A program made the translations under genes and the position numbers. The notes below the pieces were generated by a model. It had not been told where the DNA came from. It did no database searches and saw only the letters and a program-made list of their open reading frames with translations. From Microbacterium sp. H1-D42 (GTDB lineage: Bacteria > Actinomycetota > Actinomycetes > Actinomycetales > Microbacteriaceae), in contig NZ_CP093342.1 in NCBI RefSeq assembly GCF_022637555.1, forward strand, positions 2,108,001 through 2,172,000: DNA of 64,000 nt. Direction: 5' to 3'. Of the stretch, positions 43,069-52,780 are shown one piece after another (positions within the stretch are counted from its first letter, which is position 1; every line of letters begins with the position of its first letter).

Positions 43069-43968
43069 ATGCGCGAACCGTCCTCCCCCGCTGCCGCGTG
43101 GCGGTCCGACCTGCAGGCCTGGTACGCCACCACCGCCCGCGACCTGCCGTGGCGCCGCGCGGAGTTCGCCGAGCGATACGGCGCCTGGGGCACGCTGGTC
43201 AGCGAGTTCATGCTGCAGCAGACGCCGGTGAACCGCGTGATCCCGCACCTGGAGGCGTGGCTCGATCGGTGGCCGACACCGGCGGCGATGGCCACAGCGA
43301 CGCCTGCCGAGGTCGTGCATCAATGGGCGAACCTCGGCTATCCGCGCCGTGCGCTGTGGCTGCATCGTGCCGCCGTCGAGGTCGTCGCGAAGCACGGGGG
43401 CACCGTGCCGCGCGAGGTCGACTCGCTGCTCGCCCTCTCCGGAATCGGCGAGTACACCGCCAGGGCGGTGGCTGTGTTCCACTACGGCGACCGCCATCCG
43501 GTCGTCGACACCAACACCCGCAGGGTGATCGCCCGGCTCGTCGACGGGCGGGCGCAACCCGATCCGCCCGCGAAGCGGGATCTGGCACGCATGGCCGCCC
43601 TGCTGCCGGAAGAGGTCGAGGACTCCGCGCTGTTCAATGCCGCGATGATGGAACTCGGCGCGATGGTGTGCACCGCACGGGCGCCGAGATGCGGGCAGTG
43701 TCCACTGGCATCCTCCTGCGCCTGGCTTGCCGCCGGCAGTCCCGACACCGGCGACAGGCGCCGGCGCCAGACGCGGTACGAGGGATCGGATCGTCAGGCC
43801 CGCGGCGCGATGCTGCGGATGCTGCGCGAGGCACCACAGCATGCTCTGCCGGACGCGGATCTCACGGCCGCATGGGCGGATGCCGCGCAGCGCGACCGTG
43901 CGATCGACTCGCTCATCGCGGATGGCCTTGTCGAGGCCGCAGACGGGATGCTGCGACTGCCGGCGTGA
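43069..43968 (+). CDS. mutY: A/G-specific adenine glycosylase (short form)
   Basis: A 299-residue DNA repair glycosylase removing adenine opposite 8-oxoguanine. Catalytic E46 (SEFMLQQTPV) and D147 (HPVVDTNTRRV), helix-hairpin-helix LSGIGEYTARAV, and the iron-sulfur ligands C201-x6-C208-x2-C211-x5-C217 are all present. The NUDIX-like C-terminal domain of Escherichia coli MutY is missing, as is usual in this group. A TAGGCT box (43057-43062) ends 6 bases before the ATG. It is divergent from truB. Confidence 0.93.
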   Translation: MREPSSPAAAWRSDLQAWYATTARDLPWRRAEFAERYGAWGTLVSEFMLQQTPVNRVIPHLEAWLDRWPTPAAMATATPAEVVHQWANLGYPRRALWLHRAAVEVVAKHGGTVPREVDSLLALSGIGEYTARAVAVFHYGDRHPVVDTNTRRVIARLVDGRAQPDPPAKRDLARMAALLPEEVEDSALFNAAMMELGAMVCTARAPRCGQCPLASSCAWLAAGSPDTGDRRRRQTRYEGSDRQARGAMLRMLREAPQHALPDADLTAAWADAAQRDRAIDSLIADGLVEAADGMLRLPA

Positions 43969-43972
43969 GGTG

Positions 43973-45415
43973 TCATTCGGGATTGTTCCCGGTGTCATGG
44001 CCGAGCATGAAGGGCGTCGTCACGCCTTCGTACATCACGTGGGCGATCAGTCCTTCGGCGGCGTGCGGCAGGTTGTGGCAGTGGTCCATCCACACACCGG
44101 GATTGTCGGCGACGAACACCACCTCGTAGGTGTCGCCGTGTTCGACATTCAGGGAATCGACCCACCAGCTGCTGCCGGTGGCCTGCTCGCCATTGCGGGA
44201 CAGCACCAGCATGTGGTGCCCGTGCAGGTGCATCGGATGCACCTCTCCACTGCCGTTGGTGATGGTCATGCGGACGACATCGCCCTCTTTCACCATGAAC
44301 ATCGGGATGTCGTCGCCGATCTTGCCGTTCACGGTCCACCAGAAGCCCGGCTTGCCGTCGATGAATCCCGGCATCCTGCCGATGTCGTAGCGATAGGACC
44401 GATCAGGCTGTTCGGGGTCGAAAGGCAGGTCCGTCGGCTCGCCGTATGAGAGCAGGTCGAGGATCTCGGTGGGCTGCGGCGCAGGGCCGGGGTCGGCTCC
44501 GAGCACGATCGAGGCGCCGGGCAGCTGCACGCTCACGCCGCCGGATGCCGGGATCTCGACCTCGACATCGACACGCGCACCCGCCGTCAGTGTGACCCGC
44601 TTCCCCTCGATGGGAGGAGGCTGGCTCAGTTCACCGCCATCGACTGCGCGCAGCACGAATGGAGCGCCCGACCAGACCGACAGCGGCACGTTGTCGGTGT
44701 TGGCCACCCGGACCCGCACCCGATCCCCCGGCTGCGCTGGGACGTGCATGACCCCTGGCTCGCCGCTCACCGTGCGGATCCCGTTCGGATAGGTGTGCAC
44801 TGCGGCGACAACGTCGGTCACAGCCGTCTCTTCGGCCGGTGCGAGCACCAGCATCCCGAACAGTCCGCCGATGACCTGCTCGTGCGAGATCTGATGCGAG
44901 TGGTACCAGAAGGTGCCGGCCTGCTCGGCGACGAACCGGTAGACGAACGACTCGCCTGGTCCTACCGCGTCCTGTGTGACTCCTGCCACGCCGTCCATCG
45001 CCGCCGGCACGTCGACTCCGTGCCAGTGCAGCGTCACCCCGCCCGCGACGTCCTCATTGCGCAGCAGCACTTCGACGAGCTGGCCCTGCGTTGCGCGGAT
45101 CGTCGGCCCTGGCGTGGCGCCGTTGAGGGTGTACCCCTCGAACGACGCACCGGATGCCAGCTGCACGGTCTCGTGCCGAGCGGTGAGTTCGACCTTCACG
45201 TCGGCTGCGCGATCAGCATCCGCCGTCAGATCGGCGACACTGACGCCCCCGCTCGCACCACCGTGGCCGGCGGCGTGTTCGGTGAGCGAGTACGCGCCAG
45301 GGCGCAGACTGCCCCACCACATCACCACCAGGAGCACCACGAGCGTCGCCGCGAGGCAGATCGCCAGGATCCGCACCGCGGCGACGAGCCGGGCGCGCGG
45401 CCCGGCCGTGGTCAT
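43973..45415 (-). CDS. Multicopper oxidase
   Basis: A 480-residue copper enzyme with an N-terminal membrane anchor (about 12-34). Copper ligands are readable: HWHG (H130, H132), YHSH (H172, H174), HPMHLHGHH near residue 400 and DHCHNLPHAAEGL near 447, where Leu replaces the axial Met of the type 1 copper. It may oxidise Cu(I), metals or phenolic compounds outside the cell. It starts 1 base after the stop of a small membrane gene, and the pair is divergent from a TetR regulator with a clear palindromic operator. Confidence 0.93.
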   Translation of the reverse strand: MTTAGPRARLVAAVRILAICLAATLVVLLVVMWWGSLRPGAYSLTEHAAGHGGASGGVSVADLTADADRAADVKVELTARHETVQLASGASFEGYTLNGATPGPTIRATQGQLVEVLLRNEDVAGGVTLHWHGVDVPAAMDGVAGVTQDAVGPGESFVYRFVAEQAGTFWYHSHQISHEQVIGGLFGMLVLAPAEETAVTDVVAAVHTYPNGIRTVSGEPGVMHVPAQPGDRVRVRVANTDNVPLSVWSGAPFVLRAVDGGELSQPPPIEGKRVTLTAGARVDVEVEIPASGGVSVQLPGASIVLGADPGPAPQPTEILDLLSYGEPTDLPFDPEQPDRSYRYDIGRMPGFIDGKPGFWWTVNGKIGDDIPMFMVKEGDVVRMTITNGSGEVHPMHLHGHHMLVLSRNGEQATGSSWWVDSLNVEHGDTYEVVFVADNPGVWMDHCHNLPHAAEGLIAHVMYEGVTTPFMLGHDTGNNPE

Positions 45416-45416
45416 A

Positions 45417-45878
45417 TCAGCCCCGAACGCTTGCCGCGGTCGCCGTTCCGACGGCCGGCGCCGATGCGGCGCTGCGGCCGACCGTTCTGGCTGCGACCAG
45501 CGCCGTGCCGAACAGCAGCAGGGCGTTCAGCCCGTGCAGCAGTGCGAGGAAGGTCACGCTGTGCGACAGCATCCCCAATGTGATCTGCAGCGCCACCAGC
45601 ACGACGACCGTGACGGCCAGCGGAACGGCCTTCGGCGTCTTGGCCAGGAACGCGACGACAAGCAGCGCGATCGCGACCAGCGGGATGACGTACATGCCGT
45701 TCATCCCGTGCACCATGATTCCGAGGAACTCCGGAATCGCCGGCGGTGCCGACAGGTCGATCGCCCCTCCGGCGAAGATGTATGCGCTCAGGCCGGCGGA
45801 CGCCCACGCATGGGCGGCGGCCTGCACGGCGACGAGCGCGCAGATGATGTATGCGAGCACACGATAGGTAGTGATCAT
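45417..45878 (-). CDS. Four-helix membrane protein paired with the multicopper oxidase
   Basis: A 153-residue membrane protein with four helices and conserved-looking His residues near membrane faces (QAAAHAWASAG, GIMVHGMNGMY, GMLSHSVTFL, LALLHGLNALL). Four intramembrane His could bind haem or copper (inference). ATG 45878 is supported by GGGGAG. It is the first gene of the oxidase operon. I do not recognise a named family. Confidence 0.75.
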   Translation of the reverse strand: MITTYRVLAYIICALVAVQAAAHAWASAGLSAYIFAGGAIDLSAPPAIPEFLGIMVHGMNGMYVIPLVAIALLVVAFLAKTPKAVPLAVTVVVLVALQITLGMLSHSVTFLALLHGLNALLLFGTALVAARTVGRSAASAPAVGTATAASVRG

Positions 45879-45924
45879 GACGACTCCCCAGTTCGATGAT
45901 CGGCCGGTGTCCCCCCAGGCCGAA

Positions 45925-45949
45925 TTCACTAGTGCCCCTCACTAGTGAA
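45925..45949. promoter_or_regulatory. Probable TetR operator
   Basis: A perfect 25-base palindrome: TTCACTAGTG (45925-45934), CCCCT, CACTAGTGAA (45940-45949). It lies between the divergent TetR gene (start 45972) and the membrane protein/multicopper oxidase operon (start 45878), where repressor binding would block both promoters. Confidence 0.85.
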
Positions 45950-45971
45950 CGGATCAAGTAAACTTCCATCG

Positions 45972-46604
45972 ATGACTGCTGTCAAGAGCCAATCGCGTCG
46001 GAGCGCTCAGGCCGCCGGGTCGCGACGCAAGATCCTGCAGGCCGCCGCGTCGTCGTTCGTGGAGTTCGGCTACCACGGCGCGACGATGGGCGACATCGCC
46101 CGGAGGTCAGGATTCGCGGTGCAGACCGTGTCCTACTTCTTCGGCACGAAGCCCCGGCTGCTCGCCGAGCTGATCGAGACGACGGTCGTCCGCGAGCGAG
46201 ACGTGGCCAACGCACACGTCCGCGAGCAGTGGGAGCACGCGATGGCGCACTCCGATGACGGACCGCTTCTGATCGATCGGTTCGTCGCACGCCGGCATCC
46301 GATCCGCGAAGCGGTCTCGCCCCTGCTCGAGGCAGCGCGCATCGGCGCGCTGACCGATGCGGAGGTGGACGAGGTGCACCGCAGCGTCGAGGAGCGACGC
46401 GCAAGCGAGTACGCGCATCTGAGCGCGAAGCTCGCCGAGCATGATGCTCTGCGAGAGGGCCTCACGCAGGACCGCGCGACCGACATCACGCTCTCGATCG
46501 CCGGACCTGAGCTCTACCTGGCGCTGGCCAACGGTCGGGCGTGGTCGGGCGAGGACATCAGGGAGTGGACTTCGAGCACGCTCAAGCAGCTGCTCGTGGC
46601 CTGA
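45972..46604 (+). CDS. TetR-family transcriptional regulator
   Basis: A 210-residue regulator with an N-terminal helix-turn-helix (KILQAAASSFVEFGYHGATM, then DIARRSGFAVQTVSYFF) and a helical ligand domain. A GTG at 45945 is an alternative start but lies inside the palindrome, so ATG 45972 is preferred. It should repress the divergent oxidase operon through the 45925-45949 site and release it on binding a ligand, possibly a phenol or copper-related signal (inference). Confidence 0.9.
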   Translation: MTAVKSQSRRSAQAAGSRRKILQAAASSFVEFGYHGATMGDIARRSGFAVQTVSYFFGTKPRLLAELIETTVVRERDVANAHVREQWEHAMAHSDDGPLLIDRFVARRHPIREAVSPLLEAARIGALTDAEVDEVHRSVEERRASEYAHLSAKLAEHDALREGLTQDRATDITLSIAGPELYLALANGRAWSGEDIREWTSSTLKQLLVA

Positions 46605-46606
46605 CC

Positions 46607-47038
46607 TCAGTCCTGCTCGTCGGCTTCGTCGCGACGGTAAGGGTCAGCTTCGCCCGCGTGCGTGGCGGACGAGGCCAGTTTGGCCACCTCCGCGTCGCGC
46701 TCGCGTGCCTCGCGCAGCAGATCCGCGATGTGCCCGGCGTTCTCGGGAAGCGCATCCGGGATGAATTCCAGCGTCGGCACCAGTCGCACGTTCAGCTGGC
46801 TGCCGACCTCCTTGCGGAGCAGCCCGGTGGCCGAAGTGAGCGCGGCGCCGCTGGCAGCGCGCTCCTCGTCGGTGCCGAGGACTGTGTAGAACACCGAGGC
46901 ATGCTGAAGATCGCCGGAGACGCGAACGTCGGTGATCGTCACGAAGCCCAGGCGCGGGTCACGCAGCCCCTTCTCCAGACGCTCGGCGAGGATGACGCGG
47001 ATGCGATCCGCGAGTCGTGCCTGTCGTTCTCCAGCCAT
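46607..47038 (-). CDS. rbfA: Ribosome-binding factor A
   Basis: A 143-residue KH-fold protein needed for 16S rRNA 5' end maturation and cold adaptation. Conserved sections: ADRIRVILAERLEKGLRDPR, LGFVTITDVRVSGDL and LNVRLVPTLEFIPD. The C-terminus is acidic. It lies 62 bases after infB on the same strand with a GGAGAAGGA site. truB usually follows directly; here four unrelated genes intervene. Confidence 0.95.
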   Translation of the reverse strand: MAGERQARLADRIRVILAERLEKGLRDPRLGFVTITDVRVSGDLQHASVFYTVLGTDEERAASGAALTSATGLLRKEVGSQLNVRLVPTLEFIPDALPENAGHIADLLREARERDAEVAKLASSATHAGEADPYRRDEADEQD

Positions 47039-47100
47039 TTCCTTCTCCTCTGTGACAGATGAGGGGCGCCACGCGGGCGCCCCTCACCGTTCGATTCAGA

Positions 47101-49890
47101 TCAGCCGCGAGGCTTCTCGACCATCTCTGTGGTCTCGATCTCATCACCGATCTGGATGTCGTTGTACTTGCCGAGGCCGATACCGGCCTCGAAGTCCGTG
47201 CGGACCTCGGTGACGTCATCCTTGAAGCGACGCAGCGACTCGATGGCCAGGCCATCGGCGAGCACGACGCCGTCGCGGATGACGCGCGCCTTGGCGTTGC
47301 GCGTGATCGTTCCCGATCGGACGATGACACCGGCGATGTTGCCGAACTTCGAGGAGCGGAACACCTCGCGGATCTCGGCGACACCCGACTGGACCTCTTC
47401 GAACTCCGGCTTGAGCATGCCCTTGAGGGAGTTCTCGATCTCGTCGATCGCCGAGTAGATCACGGAGTAGAACCGCACGTCGACACCCTCGCGGGCGGCA
47501 GCTTCACGGGCCTTCGTGTCAGGTCGCACGTTGAAGCCCACGATGATCGCGTTGTCGATCGTCGCCAGGTTCACGTCCGACTCGGTGATCGCACCGACGC
47601 CGCGGTGGATGATCCGCAGCTGCACGGTGTCGTCGACCTCGATCTTGAGCAGCGACTCCTCCAGCGCCTCGACGGCACCGGAGACGTCACCCTTGATGAT
47701 GAGGTTGAGCGTCTCGACCTTGCCCTCTTCGAGAGCGCGGGTGAAGTCCTCGAGCGAGATGCGCTTGCGGGCCTTGGCCAGCAGAGCGTTGCGCTGGACG
47801 GCTTCACGCTTCTCGGCGATCTGGCGCGCCATGCGGTCCTCTTCGGTGACGATGAACACGTCGCCGGCACGGGGGACCGAGTTCAGACCCTGCACCTGCA
47901 CCGGACGCGACGGTGCTGCCTCTTCGACAGCATCGCCGTTCTCGTCGAGCATGGCGCGGACGCGGCCGAAGGCCGTACCCGCCACGATCGAGTCGCCGAC
48001 ACGCAGCGTTCCCGACTGGATGAGAACCGTAGCGACCGAACCACGGCCCTTGTCGAGCTTCGCCTCGATGGCGACACCGCGAGCGGACTTGTTCGGGTTC
48101 GCCGTGAGGTCGAGGCCTGCATCGGCCGTCAGCAGGACTGCATCGAGCAGCTCCTGGATGCCGGTGCCGGCGCGAGCCGAGACGTCGATGAACATGACGT
48201 CTCCGCCGTACTCCTCGGCGACCAGACCGTACTCGGTGAGCTGCTGGCGCACCTTCGCCGGGTTCGCTTCGGGCTTGTCGACCTTGTTCACCGCGACCAC
48301 GATCGGCACATCCGCGGCCTGGGCGTGGTTGAGCGCCTCGACCGTCTGCGGCATGATGCCGTCGTCGGCCGCGACCACCAGGATCGCCAGGTCGGTGACC
48401 TGCGCACCACGGGCACGCATGGCGGTGAACGCCTCGTGACCAGGGGTGTCGATGAACGTGATCGCCCGCTCGATCCCTTCGTGCTCGGTCCAGATCTGGT
48501 ACGCACCGATGTGCTGGGTGATGCCGCCGGCCTCACCCTCGATGACATTGGTCTGGCGGATCGCGTCGAGCAGTCGGGTCTTACCGTGGTCGACGTGACC
48601 CATGACAGTGACGACGGGGGGACGGATCTCGAGGTCGTCCTCGCTCTCCGCCTCCAGCTCGGCCTCGAGGTCGAGACCGAAGCCCTCGAGGAGCTCCTTG
48701 TCCTCGTCCTCGGGCGAGACCATCTGGATCTTGTAGCCGAGCTCTTCACCGAGGACCTCGAAGGTCGCCTCGTCCAGCGACTCGGTGGCCGTGGCCATCT
48801 CGCCGAGGTTGAAGAGGATGGTGACGAGCGTGCCGGGCTGGACGGTGTAACCGTTCAGCGCCTCGAGCTTGTCAGCGAAGTCGGCGATGGATGCGCCGCG
48901 ACGAAGGCGGATGATCTCGCCGTTGCCCTTGGAGACGTTGACTCCACCGACGATCGGCGCCGACCGCATCTCGAATTCCTGCCGCTTCGCCCGCCGCGAC
49001 TTGCGCTGCTTGCTCTTGCCGCCGCCCTTGCCGAAGGCACCTGCGGTGCCACCGCCGGGTCCACGACCACGGCCGCCGCCACCGCCGGGGCGACCGGCGA
49101 AGCCGCCGCCACCACCGGGACGCGCGCCGGGACCGGCACCGGGAGCACCACCGGCGCCACCGGGACGACCGGGACCGCCTGGACGCTGCTGGAACGGAGC
49201 GCCGGGACGACCGCCCTGACCACCACGTGCACCTGCACCACCGGGACGACCCGGGCGCGGAGCGCCGACACGGGGCGAACCAGGACGCGGAGCCTGCGGA
49301 CGCGGGATGTTGCCGGGCGTCGGGCGCTGGCCCATGCCCTGCTGGGACGCGAACGGGTTGTTACCTGGACGCGGACCGGCCGGGCGCTGGCCCATGCCCT
49401 GAGCAGAGCCGAACGGGTTGTTGCCGGGGCGCGGTGCGCCGGGCTTCGGTGCGCTTCCACCGGGCTTGGGCGCGTTGCCACCCGGCTTCGGGGCGTTGCC
49501 GCTGGGCGCAGGGGTGCTGTCAGCTGGCGTCTCGACGACCGGCGCCGGCGCAGCCTCTGCGACCGGTGCCGGAGCCTCGGGCTCGGTGGTCTTCTTGACC
49601 GGGCCGGGCTTGGGTCCGGGGGTCGGAGCCTTGGGAGCCGCAGCCTTGGCGCCGGGCTTGGCAGCCGGCTTGGCTTCGGTCTCCGTGGCGGGCTTGGCAT
49701 CGGCCTTGTCCGCCGCCTTCGCCTGCGGGTCGGCCTCGATCGCCGCGCGCAGCTTGCGCGCGACGGGGGGCTCGACCGTCGAGGACGGGCTCTTCACGAA
49801 CTCGCCGAGCTCCTTGAGCTTCGCGAGTGCGAACTTGCTGTCGACGCCGAGTTCAGCGGCGATCTCGTGCACACGTGGTTTGGCAGCCAC
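47101..49890 (-). CDS. infB: Translation initiation factor IF-2
   Basis: A 929-residue GTPase that positions initiator tRNA on the 30S subunit. After an N-terminal helix-rich domain ([19 protein letters not shown]) there is a long Pro/Gly/Arg-rich low-complexity region (about residues 60-300), then the G domain with G1 [24 protein letters not shown] and NKVDKPEA, and the C-terminal tRNA-binding domains. GTG 49890 follows AGGAGAA. The low-complexity part includes a 2 x 60-base tandem repeat at 49321-49440. Confidence 0.97.
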   Translation of the reverse strand: MAAKPRVHEIAAELGVDSKFALAKLKELGEFVKSPSSTVEPPVARKLRAAIEADPQAKAADKADAKPATETEAKPAAKPGAKAAAPKAPTPGPKPGPVKKTTEPEAPAPVAEAAPAPVVETPADSTPAPSGNAPKPGGNAPKPGGSAPKPGAPRPGNNPFGSAQGMGQRPAGPRPGNNPFASQQGMGQRPTPGNIPRPQAPRPGSPRVGAPRPGRPGGAGARGGQGGRPGAPFQQRPGGPGRPGGAGGAPGAGPGARPGGGGGFAGRPGGGGGRGRGPGGGTAGAFGKGGGKSKQRKSRRAKRQEFEMRSAPIVGGVNVSKGNGEIIRLRRGASIADFADKLEALNGYTVQPGTLVTILFNLGEMATATESLDEATFEVLGEELGYKIQMVSPEDEDKELLEGFGLDLEAELEAESEDDLEIRPPVVTVMGHVDHGKTRLLDAIRQTNVIEGEAGGITQHIGAYQIWTEHEGIERAITFIDTPGHEAFTAMRARGAQVTDLAILVVAADDGIMPQTVEALNHAQAADVPIVVAVNKVDKPEANPAKVRQQLTEYGLVAEEYGGDVMFIDVSARAGTGIQELLDAVLLTADAGLDLTANPNKSARGVAIEAKLDKGRGSVATVLIQSGTLRVGDSIVAGTAFGRVRAMLDENGDAVEEAAPSRPVQVQGLNSVPRAGDVFIVTEEDRMARQIAEKREAVQRNALLAKARKRISLEDFTRALEEGKVETLNLIIKGDVSGAVEALEESLLKIEVDDTVQLRIIHRGVGAITESDVNLATIDNAIIVGFNVRPDTKAREAAAREGVDVRFYSVIYSAIDEIENSLKGMLKPEFEEVQSGVAEIREVFRSSKFGNIAGVIVRSGTITRNAKARVIRDGVVLADGLAIESLRRFKDDVTEVRTDFEAGIGLGKYNDIQIGDEIETTEMVEKPRG
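49321..49440. repeat. Tandem repeat (2 x 60 bases) inside infB
   Basis: Two adjacent 60-base units that both begin CGGGCGCTGGCCCATGCCCT and share GAACGGGTTGTT. They encode two copies of a 20-residue segment (GNNPF..QGMGQRP) in the disordered part of IF-2. The copy number could vary between strains by slippage. Confidence 0.85.
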
Positions 49891-49984
49891 AATTCTCCTG
49901 TCTGGGTCGGTCCACCCAGGCAGGGCAGACCACTAGTCGCGGACGGGTCTCATTTCGAGCCGTTCACTTTGTTTCCATAGCCGT

Positions 49985-50257
49985 TCAGCCTTTGTTTCGC
50001 GGACTGTGTCGTTCGATGATCTGCGCGTCATCCGCCTCGGGGAAACCGAGTGACGGGGAAACACGTAGTGCACGTGCGAATGCCCGGCGCCGCAGCGCGA
50101 CCTCCAGACATTCGGATGTCGGATGCAGCCATGCGCCCCTCCCGGGCAGAACCGCTCGCTCGTCGAAGACGAGTTCACCATTCTGTACAGCCACCCTGAT
50201 CAGGGCGGTTCGAGAGGCACGATCGCGGCAACCGACACACGTTCGTACAGGCTCCAT
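49985..50257 (-). CDS. ylxR: YlxR-family RNA-binding protein (DUF448)
   Basis: A 90-residue protein with the family signature RTCVGCRDRASRTALIRV and GRGAWLHPTSECLEVALRR. YlxR folds as a small RNA-binding protein and is reported to affect RNase P or gene expression. The start ATG 50257 (MEPVRTC) follows GGTGAGG. It sits in its usual place between nusA and infB. Confidence 0.92.
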   Translation of the reverse strand: MEPVRTCVGCRDRASRTALIRVAVQNGELVFDERAVLPGRGAWLHPTSECLEVALRRRAFARALRVSPSLGFPEADDAQIIERHSPRNKG

Positions 50258-50308
50258 CTTACACCTCACCCATGAACGCCCGAATCCGGCTCACCGGCAT
50301 CCGAGCGG

Positions 50309-51298
50309 TCAGGCGTCGCCCATCACGCTGTCGGGCTGGATGTCGATCTTCGCTCCGGTGAGCTTCGCGGCGAGTCGGGCGTTCTGGCCTTCCTTGCCGA
50401 TGGCCAGCGAGAGCTGATAGTCGGGCACCAGCGCGCGGACTGCCTTGGTGTTCGCATCCAGCACGAAGGCCGAGGTGACCTTGGCCGGCGAGAGCGCGTT
50501 GGCGACGAACGTCGCGAGATCCGGGTGGTGGTCGACGATATCGATCTTCTCCCCAGCCAGCTCCTCCGTGACGGCGCGGACGCGGCGTCCCATCTCGCCG
50601 ATGCACGAGCCCTTCGCGTTGACCGAGGGGTCGTTCGCCTTGACCGCGATCTTCGTGCGATGGCCGGCTTCGCGCGCCAGCGAGACGATCTCGACGAGTC
50701 CGCCGGCGATCTCGGGCACCTCGAGTGCGAACAGCTTGCGGACCAGTCCTGGGTGGGTGCGCGAGACGGTGATCGCCGGTCCCTTCGCGCCCTTCGCGAC
50801 GCCGGTGACGTACACGCGCAGACGACGGCCGTGGGTGTACTCCTCGCCGGGGACCTGCTCCTCAGGAGGGAGGATCGCCTCGACGCTGCCGAGGTCGACG
50901 TGGATCATCCGCGGGTTAGGGCCCTGCTGGATGATGCCGGCGACGATGTCGCCCTCCTTGCCGCGGAATTCGCCGAGCACCGCTTCGTCAGCGATGTCAC
51001 GCAGCCGCTGGCCGATGACCTGCTTGGCAGCGTAGGCGGCGATGCGACCGAAGTCCTCTGGAGTGGTCTCCTCCTCGCCGATGATCGCGCCCTCTTCGTC
51101 GCGCACCGGCTGCAGGACGGCGACGTGGCCGTTCTTGCGGTCGAGCTCGACTCGTACGCCCTCGGGGATCGCGCCGTCTTCAGAGACGTGCTTGCCGTAG
51201 GCGGTCAGAATCGCCTGTTCGATGATCGACACGAGTTCATCGAAGGGGATCGCCTTCTCTTTCTCGATTCCGCGCAGCAGTGCGAGTTCGATGTCCAT
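50309..51298 (-). CDS. nusA: Transcription termination/antitermination factor NusA
   Basis: A 329-residue RNA polymerase-binding factor: N-terminal domain ([20 protein letters not shown]), an S1 domain (about residues 110-180) and two KH domains ([40 protein letters not shown]). As in other actinobacteria it lacks the extra C-terminal repeats of Escherichia coli. AGGGAGG precedes the ATG. rimP, which usually precedes nusA, is not here; a divergent amine oxidase takes its place. Confidence 0.97.
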   Translation of the reverse strand: MDIELALLRGIEKEKAIPFDELVSIIEQAILTAYGKHVSEDGAIPEGVRVELDRKNGHVAVLQPVRDEEGAIIGEEETTPEDFGRIAAYAAKQVIGQRLRDIADEAVLGEFRGKEGDIVAGIIQQGPNPRMIHVDLGSVEAILPPEEQVPGEEYTHGRRLRVYVTGVAKGAKGPAITVSRTHPGLVRKLFALEVPEIAGGLVEIVSLAREAGHRTKIAVKANDPSVNAKGSCIGEMGRRVRAVTEELAGEKIDIVDHHPDLATFVANALSPAKVTSAFVLDANTKAVRALVPDYQLSLAIGKEGQNARLAAKLTGAKIDIQPDSVMGDA

Positions 51299-51423
51299 CA
51301 GCGGCCTCCCTATTAAGCTCTCCCCGCATGAGAACGCTCTGCGGGCATCAGAACAGGATAGCCGAAACGCGGCACTCCCTGGGCGCTGGACTGCCGTATG
51401 CCGCTGCCCGCATACTGGGCGAC

Positions 51424-52779
51424 ATGGAGGCTTTCGACACGATCGTCATCGGAGCAGGCATGGCCGGCATCACCTGCGCGCGCATGCTGGCGGATGCCGG
51501 GCGACGGGTTGTCGTGCTGGAAGCCCGCGATCGCGTCGGCGGACGGATGAGCACCGACCGCACACACGGGTTCCCTGTCGACCTCGGTGCCTCGTGGATC
51601 CACGGCGTCGAGAACTCTCCGCTGTGGGAGCTCGTGCAGGCACTGCGGATCCCGACGCTCGAGTACACGGTCGGCAGCTTTCAGGTCGGCGGCCGGCCCA
51701 TGACGCACTTCGACGGCGACGGGCGGCGGATGGATGCTGCCGCGAGCGCACAGTGGATCGACGATGTCGAAGCCGTCGATCGGGCTCTGGTGGATGCCAT
51801 CGCCGCGTCCTCCCCCGGTGAGACGTACCTCGACGTCACAGAGCGCGCACTGGACGCCTCCGGCCTGTCGCCCGAGCGCATCGACGAGATCCGGGAGTTC
51901 TTCCGTCACCGCGTCGAGGAGCAGTGCGGCGCGTGGATCGGCGACCTGGATGCACATGGACTCGATGAGGACGGCATCGAGGGCGATGAGGTGATCTTCC
52001 CGCACGGGTACGACGAGATCCCGGCAAGACTGGCAGCGGGTCTCGACATCCGCCTCGAGGCGGAGGTCACCGGGGTGTCCCGCGCTGCCGGCGGGGTGAC
52101 CGTGTCGAGCACTCATGGTGCGTTCGCGGCAGCATCCGCCGTCATCACGGTGCCGCTCGGCGTGCTGAAGGCGGAGTCGATCACGTTCGAGCCGGCGCTG
52201 CCCGACGACGTCGCCGGTCCCATCGCACGGCTCGGCATGGGAGTGTTCAACAAGATCTTCCTGCAGTTCCCCGAGCGGTTCTGGCAGGACGACAGCTACG
52301 TGATCCGCGCACTCGGCGAGGCGGGCGAACGCTGGCACTCCTGGTACGACGTATCGGCGATCAGCGGCATCCCGACGCTGCTCACGTTCGCCGCAGGTCC
52401 GCTGGGGCGGCACCTGCAGGATCTGACCGATGACGAGATCGTGACGGACGTGCTGATGGCGCTTCGGGCGCTGTTCGGGGATGCTGTCGGCCAGCCGATC
52501 GCGCAGTGGGTGACCAGTTGGGGGCGGGATCCGTACTCCAACGGCTCGTACTCGCACCTGGCGACCGGTTCGTCGCATCACGATCACGATGCGCTGGCCG
52601 GCCCCGTCGACGGCGAGCTGCATTTTGCCGGCGAGGCGACGTGGGGTGACGAGCCCGCCACTGTCGGCGCCGCGTACTATTCGGGGCATCGGGCAGCCGA
52701 GCGCATCCTCGGCCACCCGGTCGATCTCACGGCGTTCGCCGCCGCCATCACCGCCCGCGAGCGCGCAGCGAAGAGCTGA
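51424..52779 (+). CDS. Flavin amine oxidase, cytosolic
   Basis: A 451-residue FAD enzyme with IVIGAGMAGITCARMLADAG, EARDRVGGRMSTDRTHGFPV, LGASWIHG and the C-terminal GELHFAGEATWGDEPATVG. These motifs are closest to plant/bacterial polyamine oxidases and SWIRM-less LSD1-like oxidases. There is no signal peptide, in contrast to the Tat-exported paralogue at 8892-10310. A CATACT box (51411-51416) ends 7 bases before the ATG. It is divergent from nusA and nearly touches the convergent hydrolase gene. Confidence 0.88.
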   Translation: MEAFDTIVIGAGMAGITCARMLADAGRRVVVLEARDRVGGRMSTDRTHGFPVDLGASWIHGVENSPLWELVQALRIPTLEYTVGSFQVGGRPMTHFDGDGRRMDAAASAQWIDDVEAVDRALVDAIAASSPGETYLDVTERALDASGLSPERIDEIREFFRHRVEEQCGAWIGDLDAHGLDEDGIEGDEVIFPHGYDEIPARLAAGLDIRLEAEVTGVSRAAGGVTVSSTHGAFAAASAVITVPLGVLKAESITFEPALPDDVAGPIARLGMGVFNKIFLQFPERFWQDDSYVIRALGEAGERWHSWYDVSAISGIPTLLTFAAGPLGRHLQDLTDDEIVTDVLMALRALFGDAVGQPIAQWVTSWGRDPYSNGSYSHLATGSSHHDHDALAGPVDGELHFAGEATWGDEPATVGAAYYSGHRAAERILGHPVDLTAFAAAITARERAAKS

Positions 52780-52780
52780 G

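Noticed and set aside
49050..49450. Periodic GC-rich direct repeats that could suggest a CRISPR array
   Set aside because: They are codons of the Gly/Pro/Arg-rich part of IF-2, with variable spacing and no repeat-spacer layout.
47059..49980. 973-codon open frame on the plus strand opposite infB
   Set aside because: It is the aligned antisense of a GC-rich essential gene; its product is rich in Asp/Leu/Val/Arg without domains, and infB is certain on the other strand.
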